Below, in pieces: positions 12,351-26,000 of a stretch of 50,766 nt of DNA. The stretch's first letter is position 1. Each line of letters starts with the position of its first letter. The stretch is from Phoronis australis. Lineage: Eukaryota > Phoronida > Phoronidae. Both the position numbers and the translations under genes were made by a program. The stretch is from the NCBI GenBank assembly GCA_002633005.1, contig NMRA01000917.1, forward strand, positions 45,204 through 95,969. The letters run 5' to 3'. Under the pieces are notes generated by a model, which saw only the letters and a list, made by a program, of their open reading frames with translations, was not told where the DNA came from and ran no database searches.

Positions 12351-15300
12351 GTATGTTTTTTTCTGCGCTCCCTCGTATCAGTCTGCAGCATTTTCAGGAA
12401 TGGATGGCTAAATAATATTAATAATAGGTAGTTCGACAAATATATTTTATTATTTTCTTCCAATGACTACTATCAGGGTGCGCTCGATTGTTTCAATTAC
12501 GCTCTGTTTTTACAATTAAGGATCTGACTTAAGATTTGCCTCATCTTTTCAATTCTGAAACTTTCACTTCCGGTAACTTAGTCAAAACTGAGACAAATTT
12601 TAAGTAAAAATTTAAGTCAAACTTAAAAACTCTTTCTTGAAAAGGACTTGGGACAAATTTAAGTTTTACCTTAAAATTGAATTAAATTTAAGATAAGTCT
12701 TAGGTCAGTCAGTTTTCTTGGAAGGTACCCCAGTGCCCGGTTATATGAAACAGTCCCAAATAGGGACTCAACCAAGTTACCCAAATCTACCGAGTATTTG
12801 TGGGTTGTGAAAACACTGATTATCCTTTCTTGTGCTGTTTGAGTCTCATCACTCACTGGGTCAATTTTTGGCCTTGATGATACAAATCGAGCGTAAACTC
12901 TGTTTTGATTGAAATAAGGTCTCCGATTTTAGTTATATTATTTAGATAATGTCCTTAGTCAAAGAGGAGCTCGTAACAAAGGTAAAATGATAGAAAAAAC
13001 GTTACACGTGTGAGTTATGAACGAGACAAATGTGCAAAACATTTAGAGAACTTAATTGAGTCCCTAATAGGGACTGTTTAATGGAACCGGCCACAGGAGC
13101 CTGTATTGAGCTTAATCAAACTTTTAAAAACTCGCAACTTCGAGAAGCTCGCTTTTTCAGTTTCCGACCAACTCTTTCAAAACCAAACTTAATTCCCTAC
13201 ATTTCTGAAACTCAAATAAATATAATTTATTTTGATCATTACCTCCTTTAAAAGAAAATAAATCCCGGAAAAAGTCATTTTTTACCACAATCTCCTACTT
13301 TCAAAAAAGATAATGCCAGACGTCGTTTTCAAAACAGTACAGTGTAGGTTTATCAGTGACATCTTTTGACAGACTGTGAGAACGCCAACAAAAATTAATC
13401 AGAATGTTAGTAAAATAATCAGAACTACTTTCGAATTGAAACCACTTACATGTATGTATATTTGCTGGGAACTTTATGTACATTTTGTGAAAAAATGATA
13501 ATCCGGGTAAAGAATTGGCGAATACAGAAATTGGCTGACAGGTGGTAAAGATCTAGTTCATGAGTTAAAAATAATGTTTCGAGGACAGATAAAATTAAAC
13601 ATTATGTAGAAACAGGTACAATGCGTTCAAATTTGAAAAAAATATACATTACAAACTAGCTTTAGAAAAAGAAAAACAGGGAACTGTTAAAGGTTGTGGC
13701 TCATTTGCTCAGTGTATTGAAAGGCCAGCGCCCTTTCTGGTGCTAAAACAAAGTCATTGAGATTTCTTTGGATATTCCAGTGTGGGTGTTGTCAATATTC
13801 TCTATAAGTACATATAATACTAGGTCATATAATACTAGGTTATCGATCCTCGTGCTTGTGGCATGGAATATTCCAACCCCTACTGTACGGACCTACCAAA
13901 TCCAAGGAGACAATCTATTAACCTGATTGATGAAGGAATCACCAAAGCGAATACCGAGGAAAGAAATCCACTTACGAAAATGGGGGGAACATGTGTACGA
14001 CTTACAACCCTTTATCAGTCTATAATTTTTACAACTTTCGGCTACCACTTCTTAGCAAAATATCATGGAGATATTTTGAAAATATTTGTATTGAATAAAG
14101 CAACAGTCACTTAAATTTTGGAAAATTCATTTTAATGGATGTCATACAACGATTCTCTTAATGATGCAATATAATCGGCAAACTTCAATTGGTTAAAGCT
14201 ATCGTAAGCGGCATATCAGCTTGCTGCAAGCGGTAGGTGTCTACAGAGTGAAACACAGTGCCAAGTTTTTTTCTTTAGAACGATATCTACTTTTTCACAA
14301 TAAAGCAAAAGGGATCAGCATTTCTATTATACAGCTCAGACCCATACTGGGATAGTCTCAGGTTTCTGACTTGGCAATAATTTTGCTGGCAAAACCTAAC
14401 CCACCAAATTTTTAATTTGCCTAATTGACCGATGTACAAGACTTGACGCTATGTCTTATTTGTTTGAGAACACCGACACCGGGACATTGTTAATGGTTTC
14501 CATTCATTTTCCAACACCCACGAGAAATGCTGTTTTATCTAGAAAGATTATTGTCACGTCGGTGTAACAATAAGAGACTATACGTGTATTGTAAAAAATC
14601 AGTTCTTCGAAACTGTAGGATAAATTTCATGTTCATATTTTGATGACATCAGAATACATAACTGAAAAAGGAGTAGCATTTTAAAATTTATATGACCTTT
14701 GGACCAAATGACCTCTTAAGGTGCATTATGGAATATGCTCATTGGTTAATTTATATGCTACTAAATATCATACCTTAAATATAAAGAAAATACCTGCCCT
14801 CATTTTGCAGTTATTAAGTGTCAAAGTTGGTTGGAAGAAGAATAAGAATAAGAATGGGAATTAGACTCTACGCTTACGCGCTCAAGGTAATAAAGAATTG
14901 GGTCACATGAGGCACTACGTCTAATTAATATTCCCATGTATTCTCACAACCCATTAACTCTCATCATCTCTGTTCCCAGGTCACTCTTTTTTGTAGTTTT
15001 GAATGGATAATTATAAGAAAACGTTCGTGCTATTTGTCTCTATACATGTACGTGTATCTGATTATAGGCTGCTCTTAGAACACTGTATGTGCTCGAAAGC
15101 TAGTGTCTTTAAGATATCTTTTTCGACTGATTTTGGAGTGTTTTACCAGCTTTTACATCTTTTCTTAGGCGGGATCCCCTAGACCCATCCCTGGTCTCAA
15201 GACGTGCCAGTTTTAAAAGACAACTTCCATATTTGAACCTACTGACAGTTTCATTTTGTAACTCATTGCAAAACCGGGCCACGCCGTCGTGGGTCAGATC

Positions 15301-16913
15301 ATCCACGTTGGTCACCGTTTAGAGTCTTTGCAATCCCGCTGCTGATCCGAGTTAACCCTTGTTTACGAAACGCATAGCAACTGGAAATGTGAGAGGGCAA
15401 GGAGTTTCCTGTTAACACATTCCATGAATCTTATTTTGGATACCCATTTCTTGCAATACAGTACGAAGATTTTCTGTTTCACGTACTTTGACGGACGCAG
15501 TGCCATATTCATCTAATTGTGACAATGTTCATGTTTGTGTTACTATTGATTTTGTTGTCCCTTATCACCATGTTTATGGCTTCGACCACGATAAATGTGG
15601 CGGCCAAATGATTGCACCAGGATGGGTCAATTGTGTTGACTGAACCTCAAGTGCTTCGTTCACACTCTCTCCTTAAACTAAAACACCACACACATTACAT
15701 CACCTACTGAGCCTTTTCTGCTGGGAGATCATCTGGGCATTATGCATATCAACTCTAAAAAGTAAACCTATAGTCTGACAGGTGAGTACATGTACGATTT
15801 CAAGCTTCTTGAAGCTTAAATGATGATAGACGTGGGTTCACTGGTGGGTAATGGATCTAAGTGGTTCCCTGCGTGGCAGGGGAATATCTCGTTGATTTGT
15901 TTCCAAAGCGAAAATTAAAATGGGCTCCAGCGCAAATCATTTATTTCAAACAAGCCTGGGTACGAACTAAACAACATGGTGGCCTGGTCCCCGAAGCCTC
16001 TGAAGCCCTGTCCATCACTGCAGCTGTACCTTTACCGTACATGTAGTTGCAGTGGTTTCGAAAACTAACGAAAATATGTGTAATAGAATCAAGGCGACTA
16101 AACAATTAAAACAAAACTGAGGTCGTGCGCTCCTCAAAACTATTTCTGGAAAATAATTAAATCCCACTCGTGTAAACGTGCACAGTCTATGAAAACATAC
16201 AAGTATATATAGCTGCTAGCTGCTTCGATAATTTCTATAAACTATTTCTAGATTGTGATACACTCATAATTATTTGCTTAAACCTTCACTTAGGGATTGT
16301 GAAGCGGGAGACTAAGAACACATTTCTACCTTAAGTCTTAAGTCACTTTCACGAAACGAAGTCAAAAATGACAAACAGACTTGGAATCTCAACAACCTAG
16401 TAATTACCAAAGTCTTAGCGGTCCCAATTTACCTGAAATCAACAGTTTTTCAAAATGTCACCTTCGTATTGTTTAGGAATTTGGTAGAACCTTGATTTTT
16501 GTTTTCAGTTATTCCTGGAAAATCATTTTGCTAATGATTCATCGGAGAAAAAAATCAGCGGCTAACCACCACTTGTACTGTTATGTTGTTATTTTGCAAA
16601 CAATTTCGATATATGTACATGTACACGCCATCTGTCCGTGAAAATTTCAACAACTCTATGACAGATATTCAGTTATGTTGTTCTTTTGCAAACCTTTGCT
16701 ATACTCTACACACGATCTCTTCATAAAATCTACATGCATTAAGGATAGGGTGCGCAATGGCAAAGAACTTCAGTAAAATATACTCGTGTTGTTTAGCAAA
16801 AAAATATTCAACATAGAATACATTTTGTAAGACGGGAACCATTGAAGCATTGTACAAATTCGTTCAAGCTACTCAGTGTTCTTGTTTAATGCAGAATTCA
16901 CGAATTCGGCACC
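12351..16913. other. Intergenic and 5' flank of the SMCT-like gene; no gene supported
   Basis: AT-rich. A short direct repeat (CATATAATACTAGGT twice) is at about 13813-13842. No TATA box or initiator could be assigned upstream of 16914. The minus frame 15315-15109 is hydrophilic but unrecognised. Confidence 0.5.
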
Positions 16914-17060
16914 ATGGCAATAGCGTCATTGTCACCCGTGGACTATGTTATATGTGCTGTCATGCTGGCGGCGTCGGCCTCAATTGGTGTTTACTACGCC
17001 TGCACAGGCGGGAGGCAGCGGACGACAGAGGAGGTGTTTATGGGGAACAGACAGATGAAG
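16914..17060 (+). CDS. SMCT-like exon 1 (start, residues 1-49)
   Basis: Begins at the ATG in CACCATGG and encodes the short N-terminus and first membrane helix ([19 protein letters not shown]) followed by [11 protein letters not shown]. The likely donor is AAG|GCATGT, a GC-type donor, phase 0. A GT alternative four bases on (GCAT|GTTGAA, joined at 17723) would also keep frame, giving M-K-A-F-P instead of M-K-V-V-P, but both of its sites are weaker. Intron 1 (658 bp) shows nothing else. Confidence 0.8.
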
Positions 17061-20000
17061 GCATGTTGAAACTTAGAGTTCTCTGGTTTAAAAGTCAAAG
17101 GGTCTTTTTGCTGACGCTCTCTTGTATGTAATAATCCGAAGATTATTCATTAAACTGAGTAATGGTCTACCAGGCAAACCGGAATATAAAAATACCTGGC
17201 CAATACATAGTGATGAAAAACCTACATGTACACTCTTCTTGATATCAACTTCCAAAACTTTTGGTCGAGATGGCAGGATGCCCTTCTATGGACCGTGTAG
17301 GTGAGAGGGTGAAAGACCAACTGGACATTACGTCACCTTTCCAACAGGCTGGCAGGAAGAACCTTAGGTTTTGGATATCTTTTAAGTAAAGATGACCTTT
17401 CTGGCTTACAAATGGCCGTCGGTGCACAGCACATGGAAATTAACGTAATGCCCTTCATTTCCACCAGATACGGTGAGAGTTCCGTAGACCGTCCAGTTTC
17501 TTGCCAAGATTTCACAAAACCTCTCCAAATCACGCAAGTGAAAGGCAAGTGTATTACGTTTAAGATCGTTAGATTACAAGCCACAGAGATTATTGGTATG
17601 AGAGGTTGGAATATTAAGTTTAAAGTGCTCGTTAAGTGGAAATTCAATCCACTGTCTTGGTGTCCAAAAATGCAGCCTTGTTGCCTTAATTGACACAATT
17701 GTTCCACCAATGTTTCAGGTAGTTCCAGTCCTCCTTTCTCAGGTTGCAACCATCTGTAGTGCTATTACTATACTAGGCACACCGGCAGAGGTCTTGTTGA
17801 ACGGTACTGGATATGGCGCCTTCTCCTTCGGAATTTGTCTTGCCGGCGTGCTCAGCGCATTTATGATCGTACCACTGTTCTACAAACTACAACGCACAAG
17901 CATACTTGAGGCGAGTTGCTCTTTTAGGAGCTCTTGGGTTTGACAATAATTCACACATCAAATAGGCCTACTAGATGTACTGAAGTTTTCCTGATTTTTT
18001 ATGCTATTACATGTCTGTTTTCCTATGGTCCGTTACATGACGAAAGCATACACTGTAAGAGATCTGCGTTGTGTTGTGTTACCATGAGTCAGAAAACACC
18101 TGACGACGTCTTTACCAGTTGTACGTGTAAGTTAGGATACGACTGATCCGTCATGGGAAATAACCAAAATGTGAGCGCTCGTCAGAAATTTGATCAGCCT
18201 TTTAACTCCACCTCGAAATCAGACGCCATATCTGCCTTCTCGCAACGACAGGACTGCTTTCCAAAGACATCATTTGTGGTTAAGGGCTGTTTGTTCATGG
18301 TAATCCCATGTGCTTGGCCAGAATAATTTTACGCTAAGTTGGCGGACATGACGTCTTTTATGAACATTCGTTTTGAGCGGTTGAAATTCCCTCTCAACAA
18401 TTCTGTGAACGCAGTAAGTAGATCTTGTTGTTGGGCGTACAGATAAACTGAAAATGAAAATAGGAGTCGCTGGTTCAAGTTGTTGCTGTTTTTAGGCGAT
18501 TTCTAGTCGATCCAAACCACTGTTATCGGCTCTGGAAACTCGCAATATACGCGATCATGTACTTCTGTGTCATGCTGTCCCAGTCTCTACTGAAACAAGA
18601 AACCAGTCGCACTAGCAATTGCTTTCACTGTAATCTTTAAGGAGGTGCATCTCTTTCTTAAACTTCTCATTTATTTTCAGTACTTCGAAATGAGATTTTC
18701 GAAAGGCATCAGGCTTGCCACATTTCTCATGGTGGTGCTGATAAAGGTTGGTGATGATGCTTTTGTGTACGCTTTTTGTTTCTTGGAAGAAGTGCATGAC
18801 TAGGCCTATTTATCAACAAAATGATAAGCTAGTATTATAAAAAGGGAAACGATCGAGTTCATGCGGGTTGCCATTTCGGGCAATATCATCTTCGGTGCTG
18901 CTATCATTATGGAACTGTGAAAGTCCAGTGGTTTAAATTAATGCTTCGATGGAACTTGTACATGTAGTTCACTCATATGATGCATTTTTGTACGAGAGTT
19001 CTTTAGTCGTAGCCGCCCCGAAAAGCATGCAGCAGTCAGCCCATGCTTTTAATTATGGGGTTAGTAAGTCACAAGTGTTCCTTCCCCTCAAATATTTTTT
19101 ACGTCACCAATTGTCGAGGGTGTTACCAAGTGCTTAGGAGCCGCCAATCGTCCTCGTCCATATAATGTATTTGAAAAACAACAGAAGTGGCGTTTTTGAA
19201 TTCACTCAGTATTGCAGTAATCTCTCAACTTTTTGTACAAAAACATACATGTGTATGTTCTCACTACATTTATTTTGGGTTATTTGGGTTATTTATGAAG
19301 TATCACCAGAGGCCTTTATATTGACCGTGGTCTAGGCAACTTGACATTTTTGATTGAAGGTCGTAAAAGACAAACCATTAACCATTAAATAGAATAGTTC
19401 AAACACGTTATCTTTACGGCAACATGTACATGTACATGGGAACCTGTTGACATTTCAACTATTGTGCATTCCCCGTAGTGCATACATGCATCGATACCAG
19501 GAACTGGAGCCTTATACATGTTGCTTCCTTACTGTGACCGGCGTCTGCTCTGGTTAAAAGAACTATGGTAACATTCAAAGCGTAGCTGGTAATATACACA
19601 TCTATACATGCGGACACCAATCACATTGTTATTTTCTTGTTAGCAAACTTCCGCAAAATGCCCAGGATATTCAGAATGTCACGGGCTTTTTCACGTTCTC
19701 TCTTAGACTAAACTTTACAGGTGAGCTACTCGGCCATAGCACTCTATGCACCGGCCTTGGCCCTGAATGTCGTGACAGGTTTGAGTTTGTGGGCGTCTAT
19801 TATAAGTGTAGGAGCGGTTTGTTCGTTCTACATATCCATGGTGAGTTTTATTTAGTTTTTATCCTTAATGTACACACACTTGATTAAAACTGCTTTAAAC
19901 TCCCTTTGATTGAAAACCGCTGTTTGTAACCTAGAGCAGTTACCATTATAAAAATGTTGCTCATTATTCTCGATTTTTCCGGAATACTCTCACATTGTTA

Positions 20001-23000
20001 TTTCGTCACTGTTCAGTCTCCTTAACATGGAAATAATCCAAGTTAAATCTTGAACTAGATTTGGTTACTTATCGACCAATAGTGCTCTCCAATAAAAAAT
20101 CAGATACCAGAATGCAAGATGCATTTTTTGCCTTGCATTTATACATGTATTACTTTTCAAAAAATAGAAGACTTTGACAGAACTCTTCCAGACACAGACA
20201 AACCATGACAAACTCTTTTTCAAAATTGTTTAGCAGTATAGTCGAGCATTTATCGCAATAAACTAGCGTTCTTGTTAAAATTTAGCAAGAATTTAATTTG
20301 AAGTTATGAATCTTAAAGTCACAAATTATTTATTTTTCGAATGGATTTTGTACAGTAAGTAATCGCGACTTCGACAACGTGCTTGAATCAACGGCTTTTA
20401 AAATTTTGCGCAGATTTATCCAGAATGGAAACCTATTCTAGTGAAAAAGAAATGGCTATTTAGTTTTGTACGTAGAAACCGTGTCCAGTTTATTTTGTTT
20501 ACTTTGAAAACCACTGTACGCATTCTTTGACAGGGTGGAATAAAAGCCGTTGTATGGGCAGACGTGTTGCAGGTTATCATCATTATGGCAGGTTTGGTCG
20601 CCATTTTGATTAAAGGCTCTGTTGATATGGGTGGATTCTCCAACATTTGGCAGATTGCAGACAGCGTTAATGGAAGTCGTCTAAACTTCTTCGAGTGAGT
20701 ACTTGCATAATTACATTGTTTATTCATCACGCTATCATCACGCTTCAAACACAAGTCACTTCCCTAAAACATTATTAACTGAACACAAACGAGCCGCTTT
20801 ATTCGTGCAAGAACCTTGCAGCTCGAGTCCATTAAGGGGAATGAGTTCACAAATTTCAGTTGTAAATTACAATTAGAGAATAATTACTGTACACCAATAG
20901 AGACGCCCTAGATTACACGGCCATAGTACTCTCCTTTGTCCCGGAGATAAGAAAGCGCGTGACCTCGCTTTGGAAATCATTCAAGTTTTCGTGTCTCTCA
21001 TTTATGTCAGGAAGGCGAAGAATTTTAAATCATCCAACCACAGGTAATCGTCCAGTTTATCAAACTTTTCCACGTCGGAGTTGCCTCACACAGCACTGCA
21101 TTAAAACATGTACTCCGTTGGCATTGGAAGGACTAATAGAGTAATGCAACCGAGGAAAACATCTTGTAAATAATAGAACAACAAATAACACGTGAAACTC
21201 TAATGGCACGAAAACGAAGCAGCAAATGAGGCTGACGGTGTTTACGGCATTCTGGGTAAATACAGCGAGATTCAAGTGTCGCTGTGTATCCCAGGAAGTT
21301 CTTATTAGGCCGCGAGCTTATTTGCGAAGAAAGCCTTTCAGTAACAAGAAACCAGCTTCACGAATTAAGTAAAGTACCCACACTGCCGACGCAATAGGCT
21401 TAAAGCATTCACTAAATTCAGCGTAGTCTTGTGGCAGACGAATAGTCTAATCAATTGTGTACCCCCATTGTTTTTCCATGCTTTAAACGATTTCAGCTGG
21501 AATCCTAACCCAACAGCTCGCCACACTATTTGGTCTCTTACTATTGGAGGAACATTCACAGCTACGACGATGTTTGGATTCAGCCAAGAAAGTATTCAGC
21601 GAATGCAATGTTTACCGACACTGAGAAAGGCTAAAATGTGAGTACTTGGAATGGTGACTAGGTTTTGTAATGACAACTTCTCTCATTTAACAAATTGTAA
21701 TTCAGTTAAAAGACACTTTACCAGCATCGGAACATCTGACATAAAGGATCCCGACATTACTTAAGTACAGGCATTTCTGTGGAAAAGTTCATATATAGCG
21801 CCACATAGTAAATGTCGAGGTTCCTCATTAAAATAAAAGTTTCAGCGTGCCGATGAATGGCGCATTCAGACACGTGTACGTGTAATAGACCCAGATTTAA
21901 TTTAAATGTAAGGCGTTGTCAAACAGCAAGGAAACGGTGTAAAGCATTCGGAACATCTGGGATTTATTCGTAGCCTCATGTTTTCCATCGGAGATGAACG
22001 ACATATGCGCATGTGCGAACTCCAGTCATACCGTCAATCAATATCCAGTTTTGAAAGTCTTATGCAACATATGTGTAACTGAAATCAATCATGTGTACAA
22101 ATCGCTCCATCCGAGGGGAAATCTGAGGTTACGAAAATACCTACGGTGTTCTGTATGACTGAAATGAAGACAGTCGGTTATGTCTTGAAGCATGGAACTT
22201 TTAAGGGTTACTAATAACGGTTTTTAGGCTGGTTAGGCCTAACATCATTTTGTAGAGGTCAGCTTGTTACTCTAGCCTTACTGTATTAGAATTTATTTCC
22301 ATGGGAGTTGAGATGAGCCCAAGTAACACTCACGTGACGTTTGGAACAAGCTGGGCTGCATTCCATGGACACGAATTGCTTGCGACAACGAAAGTCCACG
22401 GAAAATTCCCGAGATGTTCCAAAAACAAATGCACACATGTACTTTCAGAGCCATGCTTCTTACCGGACCGGGAATCTCTCTCATTGTCATCGCTTCCACG
22501 TTGGTTGGTCTTGTTGTCTTTGCAAATTATGAGTTCTGTGATCCAATCACGAACAAAGATGTTCTTTCTGCAGACCAGGTAATTTCCGTAACAAGGAGCG
22601 AGTTTGCTAGCCAGTTGTGGTGCTTACATGTACATGTCGCCTGCGTGATTAAACGACCTACGTGAATTATTTTTATTTATTTCCTTGCATTTCTTTGTTG
22701 TAACTTTGACACTTAAACGTGCCTTAGAATCTCGTTCCGTCGGATGTCAAGACAGCAACAGAAAGCTCGACTGCCGCCAAGTGGTCTCCATTTGGTCTTC
22801 GTGTAAATGCACTTAAGCTATACTTGGACTCGATAATCTAAATACACGGTAAATGGAATCGTACTTGGACTTATTTTTTACATTTTCGGTCCTATTTTGT
22901 TCAAATTCAAGATAAGGGTCTGTTATTCTGGGCTCGAGCACAAATGATCCAGATAGAAGTGAGTTTCTATTCCAAGTTTGAACTTCATGACTCCAACATG

Positions 23001-26000
23001 TAGACTCGAGCTACTGTACCTACACTCTCGGGTTAAAGCTCGTGATTTCTAATCCAGACCGGAATCTATACTTGTAATTAAATGCTGGGTGCATTAAATG
23101 TAAACTAGGATTAGACAACCGTTCACACAAACCATGATACACTTGGGAGCAGAATACTAGTCACATTTCTTGAGTTCGCAGGAAAGAAGAACATAATACG
23201 ACAAATACACATGTGCATATGATCTGAACTTTTATTTAAGTTCAAAGATAAGGCCCTGGTACCAGATGTCCAGGACATCGACGTGTATTAAGCTGCATCA
23301 CTAGAGTTAGTGCGTGTGTGCGTGTGCAGTGTGCGTGTGCGTGTATGCGTATGTGCGTGTGTGCATGTGTGTGTGCTTGTGTGTGTTCAACACAGAACAT
23401 ACAGTATTTGGGAATCTGAACAGCTAAGATCTCCATTACAGAATTTGATGAAGGTCGTGATTAGCTATTGTAAATATCTGCAGGCTCTTCCGTTTTACGT
23501 GATGGATAAACTTTCAACTCTGACGGGATTTCCGGGTCTGTTTGCGGCTTGTGTTTTCAGCGGAGCACTAAGGCAAGTAAAATTAAAAGTAATTTAAGTG
23601 TACGCATGTGCAACATATAGCAAATGCCTGTAATCTTGGGTTTGAGCAACTAGTTACAGACACCCACGCAGCCTAAAAGGAAAGGGCTCGAAATTTTGAG
23701 AATGTGGACCTCTTACTAAGAGTCACGGGGTACGTTCAAAACTATGAATTGTGCATTCGCCAAATTTTGGTAGTTCATGCCCTTTTAGTGAACTTTTGTC
23801 TCGTTTTCGACTTTTTTCGAAGTTTTTGTCTCTCCGTTTTGCCCAGTTCGCCAAATTGGGGGTAAGAAATTCTTTATGTTCGGTAAGGAGGTCAAACCGA
23901 CCGTGAAAAATTAATAGATTTGAGACAAAGCAGCGGCGATGCAGCTTGTGTGAATGCAGATAAGAAGACTTCTATTTTGACACATATTATTAGAAAACAT
24001 TATGTTTTTTATTGTCATGAATTGCCTGAACAGAATAAAATATTTCGGCAGTGATGAGATTTTGTATTCCTCAACAACTGTCCAAGAACAGTAATAAACA
24101 GAAGGGGATCAAAATTATTAATCGAGGACTTAATAACGTAAGAGGAGCACTGTGTGCCACGTTAAAGTGATATACGGATTTGAAAGTTGACACTGGATTG
24201 CAGATAGGAAGGTTTGTGTCTTTAAGCTGAACAACTGGTTTTATTGCGTCATAGACTACAGTACTTGGACCGCCAACTCTGTCTATTTTCAATGGACGTA
24301 ATCAGTGATCTTACGCATAAGCCGTGACGTCGCTAGTCACTGGTGACACCTGGCAGGCATAGCACATAGCACATTTTACTTCCGGAACGCACGTCGCCTG
24401 CTATATAGGGCAGAAAAAGAGATGCAAGATTTTCCCGTCATAATACACTAACCGAAAACTGAATTTGCGTGTTTAGAGAGTGGCGCCTGTTCTAGGATAT
24501 TTCGCAAGAACATGTCGGAGTTGCAAATCTGTTGTCTGTAATCTATTATTGCATTTACTTTTTCAAGATGCTCACCTGTTTTCTGACCGCAGACTATAAG
24601 GGTATGAGCAGGACTGCGTTCTGTAGCAGCAACATTTTCGCGAAAACGCAAGAATACGTGAATCTTCGTGAGATCTTACAATGCATTACAAAGGAAACAG
24701 GTGATCATACCAGCTTCTGTAGCGGGTATACAGAACTCAGTTTGGCTATAGATTAAAAGATTAAAGAATATTTACGATCTTATTCTAGTTCCGTTTCTTC
24801 AGTGTGGAACTCGCTCGCCGCCCTTACGCTAACGGAGATCAACACATTTAGGAAGAAAGTGATAAAAGGCGCCCAGGCAGCGTTATTTGCCAAGATACTG
24901 TGTAATTGTTCCATTGCAAGCAGAGGATTTACATTGCCTTTCTGGAAATAGTAGCAATTTCATCTTTTGTGTGACCACTAGGAGTGAATTTTCGAAGAAA
25001 TCAACAGCTGAGTTGTTATTATTTGTTTTAGTACATGAGTCCGACACGTATATGAGCGGGATGCTGACTACACGTTGTTCGAGTCGCGGCAACTGGTCCT
25101 CTAAGAACACCTGCTTTGGGAATTAAAAATCTAGCCCATTTTTGTCGATCTCATTTTTGTTCTCTTAATTATGCTTTAGATTTACGAGGCCAGGCTACTT
25201 TCAGATTCGTAACTTACTGTTTTGGTCAGAGACTTGCTTTTTGTCCCATTATGCGAAGAATTTCATAGCACGTACTCTACGGTGTGCAGTACAATAGTTC
25301 ACGTCTTTTGAAATTTTTTAACTTCAGACGACTCCGCACCAATGTATATCGGAAATAGATTTAAATTGAATATGATGGGTCTTTGGAACAAACTAGTAAC
25401 CACAAGTGGTGAAAGGTTACTGAAGAAGTTATTTCTATGGGACTACTCTGTTGGTAGAGAGGGTTGGATAGACAGAATCAAAAAATTGTTTAACATAACT
25501 GGTATGCAATCCTGTTTTCAAAATTTGGCTACTTGTAACATAGTAGACGATACTAACAAAGTATTTGATTGCGCAAAACATGCTTGGGTTGAATCTGTTG
25601 TAACAAAACTAAAGTTAAGAACCTACATTTTATTTAAGCACGAGATTTTAATTGAGCCGTATGTAAAGATTAATTTATCTCGTTCCGAGCGATCTCTTCT
25701 AGCACAGGTTAGAGCAGGAAATATTCCATTGCACTTGGAAACTGATCGTTATGTAAACACTCCTGTAAGTGAAAGACTTTGCTTGTGTTGTGATTCTGGT
25801 TCTGTGGAGGATGAGCTACACTTTGTGTTGCATTGTTCTCTTTATAATTCATGGAGGTCTATTTTGTTTAATAATGTTTCACTTCAAATCCCGAACTTTG
25901 CAGATTTCAGAAGATTAGATACGTTAAAACTGCTGTTTCAGTATTTCCCTAGGCAATTTGCCAAATATATCAAGTCTGCTTTTGAACTTAGAAGGCGACG

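Noticed and set aside
15109-15315. Hydrophilic 68-codon minus-strand frame (NELQNETVSRF...)
   Set aside because: Looks mildly protein-like but has no homology I recognise and no clear acceptor or donor.
16891-16916. GAATTC words and AATTCGGCAC just before the transporter start, resembling a cDNA library adaptor
   Set aside because: The match stops before the adaptor is complete, the sequence runs on into a good start codon and intron-containing gene, and no vector sequence is present. Chance is the simpler explanation.
17333-17749. 138-codon minus-strand and 93-codon plus-strand frames in intron 1
   Set aside because: They overlap intron 1 and the start of exon 2 and show no family motifs.
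20416-20754. 112-codon minus-strand frame
   Set aside because: Shadow of transporter exon 5 on the opposite strand.
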